DNA from: JAFALK01 sp042701975
GTDB lineage: Bacteria; Pseudomonadota; Gammaproteobacteria; Burkholderiales; Burkholderiaceae_C
Reading direction: 5' to 3'
Assembly (NCBI GenBank): GCA_042701975.1
Contig: CP170561.1
Coordinates: forward strand, 2,046,001-2,110,000
Length of the DNA stretch: 64,000 nucleotides
Position 1 is the stretch's first letter, and the number at the start of each line of letters is the position of its first letter. Made by a program: the position numbers and the translations under genes. Below are positions 1-8,284 of the stretch, piece after piece. The notes beneath the pieces are model-generated. The model made no database searches, had not been told where the DNA came from, and saw only the letters and a program-made list of their open reading frames with translations.

Positions 1-230
1 TAGCGCAGCCAGTCGCGCGTCCGCGCGACGATTCGCACATGCTCCTTGTGGAGCCCCACTTCTTCGTGGAGCTCTCTGTACATCGCCTGCTCCGGCGTCT
101 CGCCGTGCTTGATGCCCCCTTGCGGGAACTGCCAGGAGTGAGTCCGGATGCGTTTGCCCCAGAACACCTCATTGCGCTGGTTGAGCAGGATGATGCCGAC
201 GTTGGGCCGGAAGCCTTCACGGTCGAGCAT
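1..230 (-). CDS. rppH: RNA pyrophosphohydrolase RppH (Nudix), 3' part cut by window edge
   Basis: The reverse strand reads MLDREGFRPNVGIILLNQRN followed by the Nudix box GGIKHGETPEQAMYRELHEE, with the catalytic REXXEE-type glutamates present. RppH removes pyrophosphate from the 5' triphosphate of mRNA and so starts 5'-end-dependent decay. A GAGG ribosome site lies six bases before the ATG at 230. Only about 76 residues are inside the window; the gene continues beyond position 1. Divergence from proS is common in Burkholderiales. Confidence 0.93.
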   Translation of the reverse strand, partial: MLDREGFRPNVGIILLNQRNEVFWGKRIRTHSWQFPQGGIKHGETPEQAMYRELHEEVGLHKEHVRIVARTRDWLR

Positions 231-347
231 AATCAACCTCGATTCTTAGTTGATTCATTATTGCATCGGGCCGCCGCTCCGGCGTGATCCTCGCTAACCC
301 CAACTTTCCATGCCATCGCCGCGAGTCCGGCGGTAGGTCCAGTTGCT

Positions 348-2090
348 ATGAAAGCCAGCCAGTTCTTCGTCTCCACCCTCAAGGAAGCGCCCGCCGATGC
401 CGAGGTCATCAGCCACAAGCTGATGATGCGCGCCGGCATGATCAAGCGCCTCGGTGCCGGCATCTACAACTACATGCCGATGGGCCTGCGCGTGATCCGC
501 AAGGTCGAGAACATCATCCGTGAAGAGATGGTGCGCGCCGGTGCGGTGGAGCTGCTGATGCCGGTCGTGCAACCGGCCGAGCTGTGGCAGGAGACGGGCC
601 GCTTCGACAAGATGGGCCCCGAGCTGCTGCGCGTGAAGGACCGCCACGATCGCGACTACATCATCCAGCCGACCAGCGAAGAGGTGGTGACCGACATCGC
701 CCGCCAGGAGCTGCGCTCTTACAAACAGTTGCCGAAGAACTTCTTTCACATCCAGACGAAGTTCCGCGACGAGCGCCGCCCCCGCTTCGGCGTGATGCGC
801 GGCCGCGAGTTCACGATGAAGGATGCCTACTCCTTCGACCGTGACGTAGAAGCCGCCGGCAAGTCCTACGAGACCATGTTCGCCGCCTACGGCCGCATCT
901 TCGACCGCCTGGGCCTGGAGTACCGCGCCGTGGCCGCCGATACCGGCGCCATCGGTGGAGACCGCTCGCACGAGTTCCAGGTGATCGCCGACACCGGCGA
1001 AGACGCGCTGATCTATTCCACCGGCTCCGACTACGCCGCCAACATCGAGCTGGCCGAGGCCGTGGCCCTGCTGGCCGCGCGTGCCGACGCCAAGGTTCAG
1101 CTGACCAAGACGCCCACGCCGGGCAAGAGCACCTGCGAAGACGTGGCCGAGCTGCTCGGCCTGCCGCTGTCGCAGACGGTGAAGTCGCTGGTGCTTTCCA
1201 CTGACGAAGTCGATGACAAGGGCGTGATCGTCAAGACGCAGGTCTGGCTGCTGCTCGTGCGCGGCGACCATGACCTGAACGAAGTCAAGGCCGGCAAGGT
1301 CGAAGGCCTGAAGGGCGGCTTCCGCTTTGCCACCGCTGGCGAGATCGAGAGCGCCTTTGGCACCAAGCCCGGCTATCTCGGTCCCGTCGGTTTGAAGAAC
1401 GTGAAGGTCGTCGCCGACCGCACCGTCGCGCTGATGAGCGATTTCGTCTGTGGCGCCAACGAGGCCGGCTTCCACTACACCGGCACCAACTGGGGCCGCG
1501 ACCTGCCCGAGCCCGATGTCGTGGCCGACATCCGCAACGTCGTCGCCGGCGATCCCTCGCCGGACGGCAAGGGCGTGCTCGCCATCCAGCGCGGCATCGA
1601 AGTGGGCCATGTGTTCTACCTCGGCACCAAGTATTCCGCTGCGATGAACGCCACATTCCTCGACGAGACCGGCAAGCCCAAGCCTTTCGAGATGGGCTGC
1701 TACGGCATCGGCGTGACGCGTATCCTCGGCGCCGCCATCGAGCAGAACAACGACGCCCGCGGCATCGTCTGGCCCGATTCGATCGCGCCGTTCACGGTCG
1801 TGGTCTGCCCCATCGGCATGGACCGCAGCGAAGAGGTCAAGGCCGCTGCCGAGAAACTCTACGGTGAGTTGCAGGCGCTCGGCGTTGACGTGCTGCTGGA
1901 CGACCGCGGCGAGCGCCCGGGCGCGATGTTCGCCGACTGGGAGCTGATCGGCGTGCCGCACCGCATCGTGCTGTCCGATCGTGGGCTGAAGGAAGGCCAG
2001 GTCGAGTACCAGGGCCGTCGTGACGCCGAGGCCACCAAGCTGGCCGTGGCGGACGTGGTCTCCACGCTCAAGGGCAAGCTGGCACTTTGA
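348..2090 (+). CDS. proS: Prolyl-tRNA synthetase
   Basis: Class II synthetase of 580 residues that charges tRNA-Pro. Order of domains: N-terminal catalytic half with motif 2 (FRDERRPRFGVMRGREF, about residues 138-155), a YbaK-like editing insertion around residues 225-390 that removes mischarged Ala-tRNA-Pro, motif 3 (GCYGIGVTRILGAAIEQ, near 447), then the anticodon-binding domain from about 485. Length and the presence of the insertion match the long bacterial ProS type. The start at 348 gives the usual MKASQFFVSTLKEAP N-terminus. Its stop overlaps the start of the lytic transglycosylase gene, so the two are probably co-transcribed. Confidence 0.97.
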   Translation: MKASQFFVSTLKEAPADAEVISHKLMMRAGMIKRLGAGIYNYMPMGLRVIRKVENIIREEMVRAGAVELLMPVVQPAELWQETGRFDKMGPELLRVKDRHDRDYIIQPTSEEVVTDIARQELRSYKQLPKNFFHIQTKFRDERRPRFGVMRGREFTMKDAYSFDRDVEAAGKSYETMFAAYGRIFDRLGLEYRAVAADTGAIGGDRSHEFQVIADTGEDALIYSTGSDYAANIELAEAVALLAARADAKVQLTKTPTPGKSTCEDVAELLGLPLSQTVKSLVLSTDEVDDKGVIVKTQVWLLLVRGDHDLNEVKAGKVEGLKGGFRFATAGEIESAFGTKPGYLGPVGLKNVKVVADRTVALMSDFVCGANEAGFHYTGTNWGRDLPEPDVVADIRNVVAGDPSPDGKGVLAIQRGIEVGHVFYLGTKYSAAMNATFLDETGKPKPFEMGCYGIGVTRILGAAIEQNNDARGIVWPDSIAPFTVVVCPIGMDRSEEVKAAAEKLYGELQALGVDVLLDDRGERPGAMFADWELIGVPHRIVLSDRGLKEGQVEYQGRRDAEATKLAVADVVSTLKGKLAL

Positions 2091-2704
2091 AGCGCCGGGC
2101 CCTTCTGATGAGCGCCGCTGCAACTGCTGCAGCGGCGTTTCCTTGTACGAGCTGGGCTGGCGCCCAGAAGGAAGAGGCGCTGGCGGACTCCATCCGCCTC
2201 GCGCTTTCGGCCGCCATCGCCAACAGCGCGCCGCCGCGTCCGCGTTTCGAGGAGATCGAGCCGCGCCTGGTCTACCTGCGCTGGCTCAACGCCATGAGCG
2301 AGCGGCTCAAGAAGCGCCTGACGGAAGCGCAGACTCGCATCGAGTTCCTCGAAACGCTCTGGTACGAGGCCACACGCGCGGGCCTGGAGCCTGCGCTGGT
2401 GCTGGGCCTCGTGCAGGTGGAAAGCGGCTTCCGCAAGTACGCCATCAGCACGGCCGACGCGCGCGGCTACATGCAGGTCATGCCCTTCTGGACCCGCCAG
2501 ATCGGCGACGGCAATTCGTCGAGCCTCTTCCACATGCAGACCAACCTGCGCTTCGGCTGCGTGATCCTGCGCCACTACCTCGACATCGAGAAGGGCGACC
2601 TCTTCATGGCCCTGGGTCGCTACAACGGCTCGCGCGGGCAGGCGCAGTATCCGAATGCGGTGCTGGCGTGCCGGAAGCAGTGGTTGCTGCCAGGCGAGAA
2701 ATAG
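2087..2704 (+). CDS. Lytic transglycosylase, SLT domain, exported
   Basis: The protein has 205 residues. The TTG start at 2087 overlaps the proS stop by four bases and gives a full signal peptide (MKRRALLMSAAATAAAAFP...WA). The SLT fold is shown by the catalytic glutamate in LVQVESGFRKYAIS, then ARGYMQVMPFWTRQIG and the late GRYNGSRGQAQYPN motif typical of family 1 (Slt/MltC-like) enzymes. It would cleave the MurNAc-GlcNAc bond of periplasmic peptidoglycan to form 1,6-anhydro ends. The alternative ATG at 2108 would shorten the signal peptide, so TTG is preferred. The specific lytic transglycosylase type is not resolved. Confidence 0.88.
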   Translation: MKRRALLMSAAATAAAAFPCTSWAGAQKEEALADSIRLALSAAIANSAPPRPRFEEIEPRLVYLRWLNAMSERLKKRLTEAQTRIEFLETLWYEATRAGLEPALVLGLVQVESGFRKYAISTADARGYMQVMPFWTRQIGDGNSSSLFHMQTNLRFGCVILRHYLDIEKGDLFMALGRYNGSRGQAQYPNAVLACRKQWLLPGEK

Positions 2705-3058
2705 TTGACCCCTCGCGCCCAGTCTCGCCTCGATGAACGCCGGTGAGCCTGGTCGGTCCCCCGAGGGGCGGCGAAGCATGCGGCGTCGTGCCGCCTGTTT
2801 CGCCATTCGGGCCGGCTCGGGAGCGGCCCAGCGCTCGGCCCGAAATACAGGCGCGCTGGCGGAGATGAAATGCTGGCAGCCCTGCTACTTTGAGGGCTCG
2901 AGCTTCGCGACGCGAGCAGAATGCGCACGTAGCTCTGAACGCAACTGAGCGAGGAAGGCCGGATTCACGATCGCTCCTTGGCCTGAATGCGTTAGGTCGT
3001 TGGGCTGGATCATGCGGTGCAGCCTAGCTGGACACACGGTCACTCGTGTCAGTTCAAG
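2705..3058. other. Intergenic region with no supported gene
   Basis: This is 354 bases between the converging transglycosylase and ubiX genes. A 71-codon open frame at 2733-2948 on the plus strand has mixed third-position composition, no ribosome site and no recognisable protein features, so it is not called. A loose GACAC/GTGTC inverted repeat lies near 3030-3050, just past the ubiX stop, but has no U-tract. Confidence 0.5.
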
Positions 3059-3622
3059 TCAAAGTCCTTGCCAGGCCTTGGGTGCAGCACCTGCCACACC
3101 ACAGAGTTCGAGTACTCGCTCGGCACTCTCGTTCACGATCTCCTCCACGCTCTGCGGCCGGTGATACAGCGCCGGCAGCGGCGGGAAGCAGATGCCGCCC
3201 ATCTCGGTCACGGCCACCATGTTGCGCAGGTGGGCGAGGTTGAACGGGGTTTCGCGGACCATCAGCACGAGGCGGCGGCGCTCCTTGAGCGTGACGTCGG
3301 CCGCGCGGGTCAACAGGTTGTCGCCAAAGCCGTGGGCGATCGCCGCCAGGCTCTTCATCGAGCAGGGCGCCACCACCATCGCTGCCGTGGCAAAGCTGCC
3401 GCTGGCCACGCAGGCGCCGACATCGCCGGGCGAGTAGGCAAAGCTCGCTTCAGCCTCCAGCGCCTTGCGGTCCAGCCCCAGCTCGTGGTGGACGTTGAGC
3501 ACGCCGGCTGGCGTGACGATCAGGTGCGTTTCGAGGCCCAGTTCGCGGCCACGACGCAAAAGGCGCAGCCCATAGGCTGCGCCCGTGGCGCCCGTGATGC
3601 CGACGACGAGACGTTGGCTCAA
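3059..3622 (-). CDS. ubiX: Flavin prenyltransferase UbiX
   Basis: Flavoprotein of 187 residues that attaches dimethylallyl phosphate to FMN, making the prenylated flavin used by the UbiD decarboxylase in ubiquinone synthesis. The N-terminus RLVVGITGATGAAYGLRLL is the family FMN-binding start. The conserved CSMKSLAAIAHGFGDNLLTR and MVRETPFNLAHLRNM stretches follow. The TTG start at 3622 overlaps the grxD stop (TTGA) and is the only start that fits the N-terminus. The open frame reads further upstream without function. Confidence 0.93.
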   Translation of the reverse strand: MSQRLVVGITGATGAAYGLRLLRRGRELGLETHLIVTPAGVLNVHHELGLDRKALEAEASFAYSPGDVGACVASGSFATAAMVVAPCSMKSLAAIAHGFGDNLLTRAADVTLKERRRLVLMVRETPFNLAHLRNMVAVTEMGGICFPPLPALYHRPQSVEEIVNESAERVLELCGVAGAAPKAWQGL

Positions 3623-3930
3623 GCGGCCAGCGCCTGCTGCAGTTCGCCGGCTTCGTACATCTCCATCATGATGTCCGAGCCGCCAACGAACTCGCCGTTC
3701 ACGTAGAGCTGCGGAATCGTCGGCCAGTTGGCGTAGTCCTTGATGCCCTGGCGCACGCCCTCGTCTTCGAGGACGTTGAAGGTCTTCAGGTCCGTCACGC
3801 CGCAGGCCTTCAGGATCTGGATGGCGCGGCCGGAGAAGCCGCACATGGGGAACTGGGCCGTGCCCTTCATGAAGAGCACCACGCGGTTGCCCTTGACCAG
3901 TTCGTCGATGCGTTGCTGGACGTCGCTCAT
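3619..3930 (-). CDS. grxD: Monothiol glutaredoxin Grx4 type
   Basis: The protein has 103 residues, normal for Grx4. The monothiol active site CGFS is visible in GTAQFPMCGFSGRAIQILK, and the glutathione-binding WPTIPQLYVNGEFVGGSDI segment follows. These proteins bind a [2Fe-2S] cluster with glutathione and pass it to acceptors. The ATG at 3930 (MSDVQQRIDELV) is the conventional start; the open frame extends 18 codons further without homologous character. It is translationally coupled to ubiX by a four-base overlap. Confidence 0.95.
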   Translation of the reverse strand: MSDVQQRIDELVKGNRVVLFMKGTAQFPMCGFSGRAIQILKACGVTDLKTFNVLEDEGVRQGIKDYANWPTIPQLYVNGEFVGGSDIMMEMYEAGELQQALAA

Positions 3931-4006
3931 TCTTTCGCTTCCATGGGAGTGCTTGTAGATGGCGCAATTATCCCCGAGGGGCAAAACCCCCGGCAGGAGG
4001 GCGCTT

Positions 4007-4648
4007 TCAGTAGCTGTAGGACAGGCCCAGCTGGAGCAAGGGCTTGTAGCGCATATCGCGCAGCACGTCGTCGAGCTGCACCGGCGTCTGCCCCAAGCGC
4101 AGGCCGCTCAGCGCGGTGTTGGTCATCAGGCCCAGGTCGGCCGAGAAGCTCAGACCGCTGTGCAAGGCGTGGCCGGTGTAGCCGATGCCCAGGTAGGACA
4201 TCGAGGCGCTGGGCTCGCTGGTGTCGGGGGTGCCGAAGCTGCGCAGGCCGAAGTTCAGGCTGCGGTTGCCGCTGTTGCCCAGGGCCAGGCCCGAGCTGGT
4301 TTGGGTGAGCGAAAGAGGCCCGAGCAGCATGCCGCCGGTAGCCCGCAGACCACCCCGCACGCCGGACAGGCCAGAGCTGGTCAGGTAGTAGTCGCCCAGC
4401 ATGTTGACGCTCAGCACCCTGTTGCCCAGGCGCATGCTGTCCAGGCCGAAGCGGTCGGTGTCGACGTTGGAGAGCTGGAAGCGCGCCTGCCAGCGCGGGC
4501 CGGCCGTGGCGCTGAGCGTCACGGGCTTGAGATCGAGTTGCAGGCCGTCGGCGGCGCGCGCCGGGGCGGTGACGAAAAGGGCTGACAGCGTGGAAAGGGC
4601 AAAAAAGCCCAGGGAAGTCAGCGGGACGGTGCGAGCACGGAACATCAT
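4007..4648 (-). CDS. Exported outer-membrane beta-barrel-like protein, function unknown
   Basis: The 213-residue product starts at the first of two adjacent ATG codons, preceded by GAGGAGGAGG. An upstream in-frame extension lacks sense. The N-terminus MMFRARTVPLTSLGFFALST...APARA is a signal peptide. The rest alternates small, polar and aromatic residues in short strands (FGLDSMRL, SVNMLGDYYLTSS, SMSYLGIGYTGH) and ends LQLGLSYSY. A terminal aromatic residue is the usual BAM insertion signal. It therefore looks like an 8- to 10-strand outer membrane barrel. No specific family was recognised. Confidence 0.7.
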   Translation of the reverse strand: MMFRARTVPLTSLGFFALSTLSALFVTAPARAADGLQLDLKPVTLSATAGPRWQARFQLSNVDTDRFGLDSMRLGNRVLSVNMLGDYYLTSSGLSGVRGGLRATGGMLLGPLSLTQTSSGLALGNSGNRSLNFGLRSFGTPDTSEPSASMSYLGIGYTGHALHSGLSFSADLGLMTNTALSGLRLGQTPVQLDDVLRDMRYKPLLQLGLSYSY

Positions 4649-4757
4649 GGCGGCCTCCTCCTCTTCGTTGACACGGCACCCCAAAAGGGAGCGTGGGAGG
4701 ACCATACTACGCCCGCCGTGAAGGCTTGTGGCGAAGATTTGTGGGCAGTTTTCCGCT

Positions 4758-5564
4758 CTAACCGGGGGACGGCCACCAACCGCCACTCACTCGCGGGTTG
4801 CCGCCGAGGTCGTGGCGCAACGCCAGGTTCCGAAAGCCCCGATCCCGCAGCAGCTCGGCCACGGATTCGGCCTGGTCGTAGCCATGTTCGAGCAGCAGCG
4901 TGCCGCCGGGCAACAGGTGATCGGGCGCCGCCGTGATGATGGCGCGCAGGCTGTCCAGACCGTCCCCGCCGGGCGTCAGCGCCGTGATCGGCTCGTGGCC
5001 CAGGGCTGCCAAGTGCGGATCCTGCCCGGCGATGTAGGGCGGGTTGGAAACGATCAGGTCGAACCGTCGTCCGGCCACGGGCGCCAGCCAGCTGCCAGCA
5101 TGGAACTGCACGGCCAGACCCAGTGCCTTGGCGTTGTCTTCGGCCACCGCCAGCGCGCCAGGACTCAGGTCGATGGCATGGACATCGGCACCCGGGCAGC
5201 GATGCTTGATCGCCAGCGCGATGGCGCCGCTGCCAGTGCCCAGGTCGATGACGCTGGCCTGCGGCGTCAGCAACTCCAGCGCCCAGTCGACCAGCACTTC
5301 GGTGTCCGGCCGCGGGATCAGCGTGTCGGGGGTGACGCGCAGCCGCAGGCCATGGAATTCCTGTTCGCCGACGAGGTACGCAAACGGCTCGCCGCCGGCA
5401 CGGCGCTCCAGCAGCGAGCGGGCTTGCGCTTCGTCCACCGGCGCATCGTCATGCGTGATCAGCCAGGCGCGGTCCTGCTTGAGCAGGTGGGCCAGCAGCA
5501 GCTGCGCGTCGAGCCGGTCCACGCCCAGCTCGCGCGCCAGCGCCAGCGCCTGGCCGACGATCAC
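4758..5564 (-). CDS. prmC: Release factor glutamine methyltransferase PrmC (HemK)
   Basis: S-adenosylmethionine-dependent enzyme of 268 residues that methylates the glutamine of the GGQ motif in release factors 1 and 2. Visible are the N-terminal helical domain, the SAM-binding VIDLGTGSGAIALAIKH, and the catalytic NPPY in LIVSNPPYIAGQDPHL. The start is a GTG at 5564 overlapping the prfA stop (GTGA), so enzyme and substrate genes are translationally coupled, as in many proteobacteria. Confidence 0.95.
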   Translation of the reverse strand: MIVGQALALARELGVDRLDAQLLLAHLLKQDRAWLITHDDAPVDEAQARSLLERRAGGEPFAYLVGEQEFHGLRLRVTPDTLIPRPDTEVLVDWALELLTPQASVIDLGTGSGAIALAIKHRCPGADVHAIDLSPGALAVAEDNAKALGLAVQFHAGSWLAPVAGRRFDLIVSNPPYIAGQDPHLAALGHEPITALTPGGDGLDSLRAIITAAPDHLLPGGTLLLEHGYDQAESVAELLRDRGFRNLALRHDLGGNPRVSGGWWPSPG

Positions 5565-6643
5565 GCGCCGCCCTCCAGCAGCGCCAGCTGCTCAGCCGCC
5601 TGTGCCACCTGCAGGCCCTTGATGACCTCGTCGAGATCGCCGTCCATGATGGCACCGAGCTTGTACAGCGTCAGGTTGATGCGGTGGTCGGTCAGCCGGC
5701 CCTGCGGGAAGTTGTAGGTGCGGATGCGGTCGCTGCGGTCGCCGCTGCCGATCAGGCCCTTGCGCGTGGCGGCTTCCTTGGCGGCGCGCTCGGCGCGGTC
5801 CTTCTCCCGCAAGCGCGCGGCCAGGACGGACATCGCCTTGGCCTTGTTGCGGTGCTGGCTGCGGTCGTCCTGACATTCGGCCACGATGCCCGTCGGCAGA
5901 TGGGTGATGCGGATGGCGGAATCGGTCTTGTTGACGTGCTGGCCGCCGGCGCCGCTGGCGCGGAAGGTGTCGATGCGCAGCTCGGCCGGGTTGAGCTGGA
6001 TCTCCTCGGCCTCGTCGGGCTCGGGCATCACGGCCACCGTGCAGGCGCTCGTGTGGATGCGGCCCTGGGATTCGGTGGCCGGCACGCGCTGCACGCGATG
6101 GCCGCCGGATTCGAACTTGAGCTTGCCGTAGACGTCGGCTGCCTCCACGCGGATCACGAGCTCCTTGTAGCCGCCGAGGTCCGAGCTGCTCTCCGACATG
6201 ATCTCCGTGCGCCAGCCGTTGCGTTCGCAAAAGCGCAGGTACATGCGCGCCAGATCACCGGCGAACAGCGCCGATTCATCCCCGCCGGTACCGGCGCGGA
6301 TTTCCAGGAAGGCGTTGCGCTCGTCGTCCGGATCGCGGGGCAGGAGCGCGAGCTGCAGCGATTCGTCGAGTGCAGCGATGTCTCCCTCAGCGCTCGCGAT
6401 CTCCTCGCGCGCCAGCTCGGCCATGTCGGCGTCGTTGAGCATCTCGCGGGCGGCGGCGAGATCGCTCTCGCGCTGCTGGTAGCGGCGGTACTGGCCGACC
6501 AGCTCGGCGGCTTCGGATTGTTCCTTCGACAGCGCGCGGTAGCGCTTCATGTCGCTCGTGGCGGAACCGTCGGCAAGGATGGTGTCGAGTTCGGCGAGGC
6601 GGAAGGCCAGTCGTTCGAACTGCTGGCGCAGGCTGTCTTTCAT
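5561..6643 (-). CDS. prfA: Peptide chain release factor 1
   Basis: Release factor of 360 residues that recognises UAA and UAG. The catalytic GGQ is in FRASGAGGQHVNKTDSAIRI, and the codon-reading PAT-type loop lies in the domain before it. Length is standard. It lies 54 bases downstream of hemA on the same strand. A perfect GCTGGTG/CACCAGC hairpin (6677-6693) sits in that gap and could affect readthrough from hemA. Confidence 0.97.
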   Translation of the reverse strand: MKDSLRQQFERLAFRLAELDTILADGSATSDMKRYRALSKEQSEAAELVGQYRRYQQRESDLAAAREMLNDADMAELAREEIASAEGDIAALDESLQLALLPRDPDDERNAFLEIRAGTGGDESALFAGDLARMYLRFCERNGWRTEIMSESSSDLGGYKELVIRVEAADVYGKLKFESGGHRVQRVPATESQGRIHTSACTVAVMPEPDEAEEIQLNPAELRIDTFRASGAGGQHVNKTDSAIRITHLPTGIVAECQDDRSQHRNKAKAMSVLAARLREKDRAERAAKEAATRKGLIGSGDRSDRIRTYNFPQGRLTDHRINLTLYKLGAIMDGDLDEVIKGLQVAQAAEQLALLEGGA

Positions 6644-6697
6644 CGGGGGTCTCTCAGAGCTTTTGAACAGGCGAGGGCTGGTGTTGCACCAGCGCCG

Positions 6698-7987
6698 CTA
6701 AAGCTCGGAAGGACCCTTGGAACTGCCGCGCAGGAACAGCCGCGAGACGGTTTGCGCCAGCTGATCGCGCTGCTCGCCGTCGGTGGAATGCAGCTCGGCC
6801 AGCGTGCCGTGCAGCATCTTCTGTGTGATGCCGCGGGAGAGTGCCTCCAGCGCTTCCTCGATGGAGCCACCGCGAGCCAGCAGCTTGCGGGCGCGGGCAA
6901 TCTCGGCCTCGCGCCAGCTGTCGGTCTGCGCGTTGAGCGACTGGATCAGCGGCACGGTGCCGCGCTGGTCCAGCCAATGCACGAAGTTCTGCACGCCCAC
7001 GTCGATGATGGCCTCGGCCTGGGCGACGGCGGCCTGGCGCTTCTCGCCCGCCGTCTGCACGAGCTGGGCCAGATCGTCGACGGTGTAGAGGTAGACGTCG
7101 TCCAGCTCGGAGACCTCGGGTTCGATGTCGCGCGGCACGGCCAGGTCGACCATGAACATCGGGCGATGGCGGCGCTTCTTCAGCGCGCGTTCGACGGCAC
7201 CGAGGCCGATGATGGGCAGGCTCGAAGCCGTGCACGACACGACGGCGTCGAACTCGTGCAGGCGCTCGGGCAGATCGGCCAGGCGCAAGGCCTCGGCCGA
7301 GAAACGGCTGGCGAGCTTCTCGCCGCGCTCCAGCGTGCGGTTGGCCACGGCAATGCCGGCCGGCGCCTTGGCCGCAAAGTGCGTGGCCACCAGCTCGATC
7401 ATTTCGCCCGCGCCGACGAAGAGCACGCGGATTTTGCCGAGGTCTTCGAACAGCTGGCCGGCCAGGCGTACGGCGGCGGCGGCCATGCTGATCGAGTGGC
7501 TGCCGATCTCGGTGCTGGTGCGCACCTCCTTGGCCACCGAGAAGCTGCGCTGGAAGAGCTGGTGCAGTGTGGTGCCCAGCATGCCGGCCTGTTCGGCTTC
7601 CCTAACGGCCTGCTTCATCTGACCGAGGATCTGCGGCTCGCCCAGCACCATGGAATCCAGCCCGCTGGCCACGCGGAAGGCATGGCGTGCGGCGGCGCTG
7701 TGCTCCATCACGTAGGCGTGGTCCAGCAGGCTGCTGGCGCCCACGCCGCCCACGCCGGCCAGCCACTCGATGGCGGGCTGGATCGCGTTGCGATCGGCCG
7801 CCACATAGAGCTCGGTGCGGTTGCAGGTGGAGAGCAGGGCGGCCTCGGAGGCGGCCGGGGCGCCGGCGTGCAGGCGCTGTCGCAGCGTCAGCAAATTGGG
7901 CGCCAGTTGCTCGAGCGTGAACGCGAACCGCCCGCGCAGATCGAGCGGCGCGGACTGGTGGTTCAGGCCCAGGGCAAAGACAGACAT
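6698..7987 (-). CDS. hemA: Glutamyl-tRNA reductase
   Basis: The 429-residue enzyme makes glutamate-1-semialdehyde from Glu-tRNA, the first step of C5-pathway tetrapyrrole synthesis. The catalytic cysteine is in ALLSTCNRTELYVAAD; the NADPH domain carries IRVLFVGAGEMIELVATHFA; and a C-terminal dimerisation helix bundle follows. The ATG at 7987 gives the usual MSVFALGLNHQSAPLDLR. No Shine-Dalgarno motif precedes it, and a TACAAT -10-like hexamer (7999-7994) lies six bases upstream. The mRNA may therefore be leaderless. hemA-prfA-prmC order is a common proteobacterial operon. Confidence 0.96.
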   Translation of the reverse strand: MSVFALGLNHQSAPLDLRGRFAFTLEQLAPNLLTLRQRLHAGAPAASEAALLSTCNRTELYVAADRNAIQPAIEWLAGVGGVGASSLLDHAYVMEHSAAARHAFRVASGLDSMVLGEPQILGQMKQAVREAEQAGMLGTTLHQLFQRSFSVAKEVRTSTEIGSHSISMAAAAVRLAGQLFEDLGKIRVLFVGAGEMIELVATHFAAKAPAGIAVANRTLERGEKLASRFSAEALRLADLPERLHEFDAVVSCTASSLPIIGLGAVERALKKRRHRPMFMVDLAVPRDIEPEVSELDDVYLYTVDDLAQLVQTAGEKRQAAVAQAEAIIDVGVQNFVHWLDQRGTVPLIQSLNAQTDSWREAEIARARKLLARGGSIEEALEALSRGITQKMLHGTLAELHSTDGEQRDQLAQTVSRLFLRGSSKGPSEL

Positions 7988-8011
7988 GGAGCGATTGTAA
8001 GATTTAGGACC

Positions 8012-8284
8012 ATGACCCCACTCGACGCCTTCTGGCACGTTGCCAACCTGTTCGCGCCCGCCTGGGGCGTGGCGTTGCTGGTGGCCCTGATTGCCAAGCT
8101 GATCTGGCGCGGCGAGCTGAAATCCATGCCCTGGCGCCGGTTGGCGATGTGGGGCGCGGCGGGCGGCAGCATCGCCGTGCTCGCCGCCTTGGTCCTGCTC
8201 GGGCGCGACGGCCGCATGGCCGGCTACGCCCTGATGCTGGTCGGCATCACGCTGCCGCAGTGGTGGCTGCTGACGCGCCGCTGA
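8012..8284 (+). CDS. Small membrane protein, function unknown
   Basis: The 90-residue product starts MTPLDAFWHVANLFAPAWGV and contains about three hydrophobic segments (around residues 13-30, 45-62 and 68-85), with basic residues between them. It diverges from hemA across only 24 bases, and its 3' end overlaps miaB by 38 bases on the opposite strand. No Shine-Dalgarno site is convincing, but TAAGAT lies nine bases before the ATG. I recall similar short proteins beside hemA in Burkholderiales but know no function. Confidence 0.72.
   Translation: MTPLDAFWHVANLFAPAWGVALLVALIAKLIWRGELKSMPWRRLAMWGAAGGSIAVLAALVLLGRDGRMAGYALMLVGITLPQWWLLTRR

Noticed and set aside
2733..2948. 71-codon open frame after the transglycosylase gene
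   Set aside because: No ribosome site, mixed third-position bases and no recognisable protein features.
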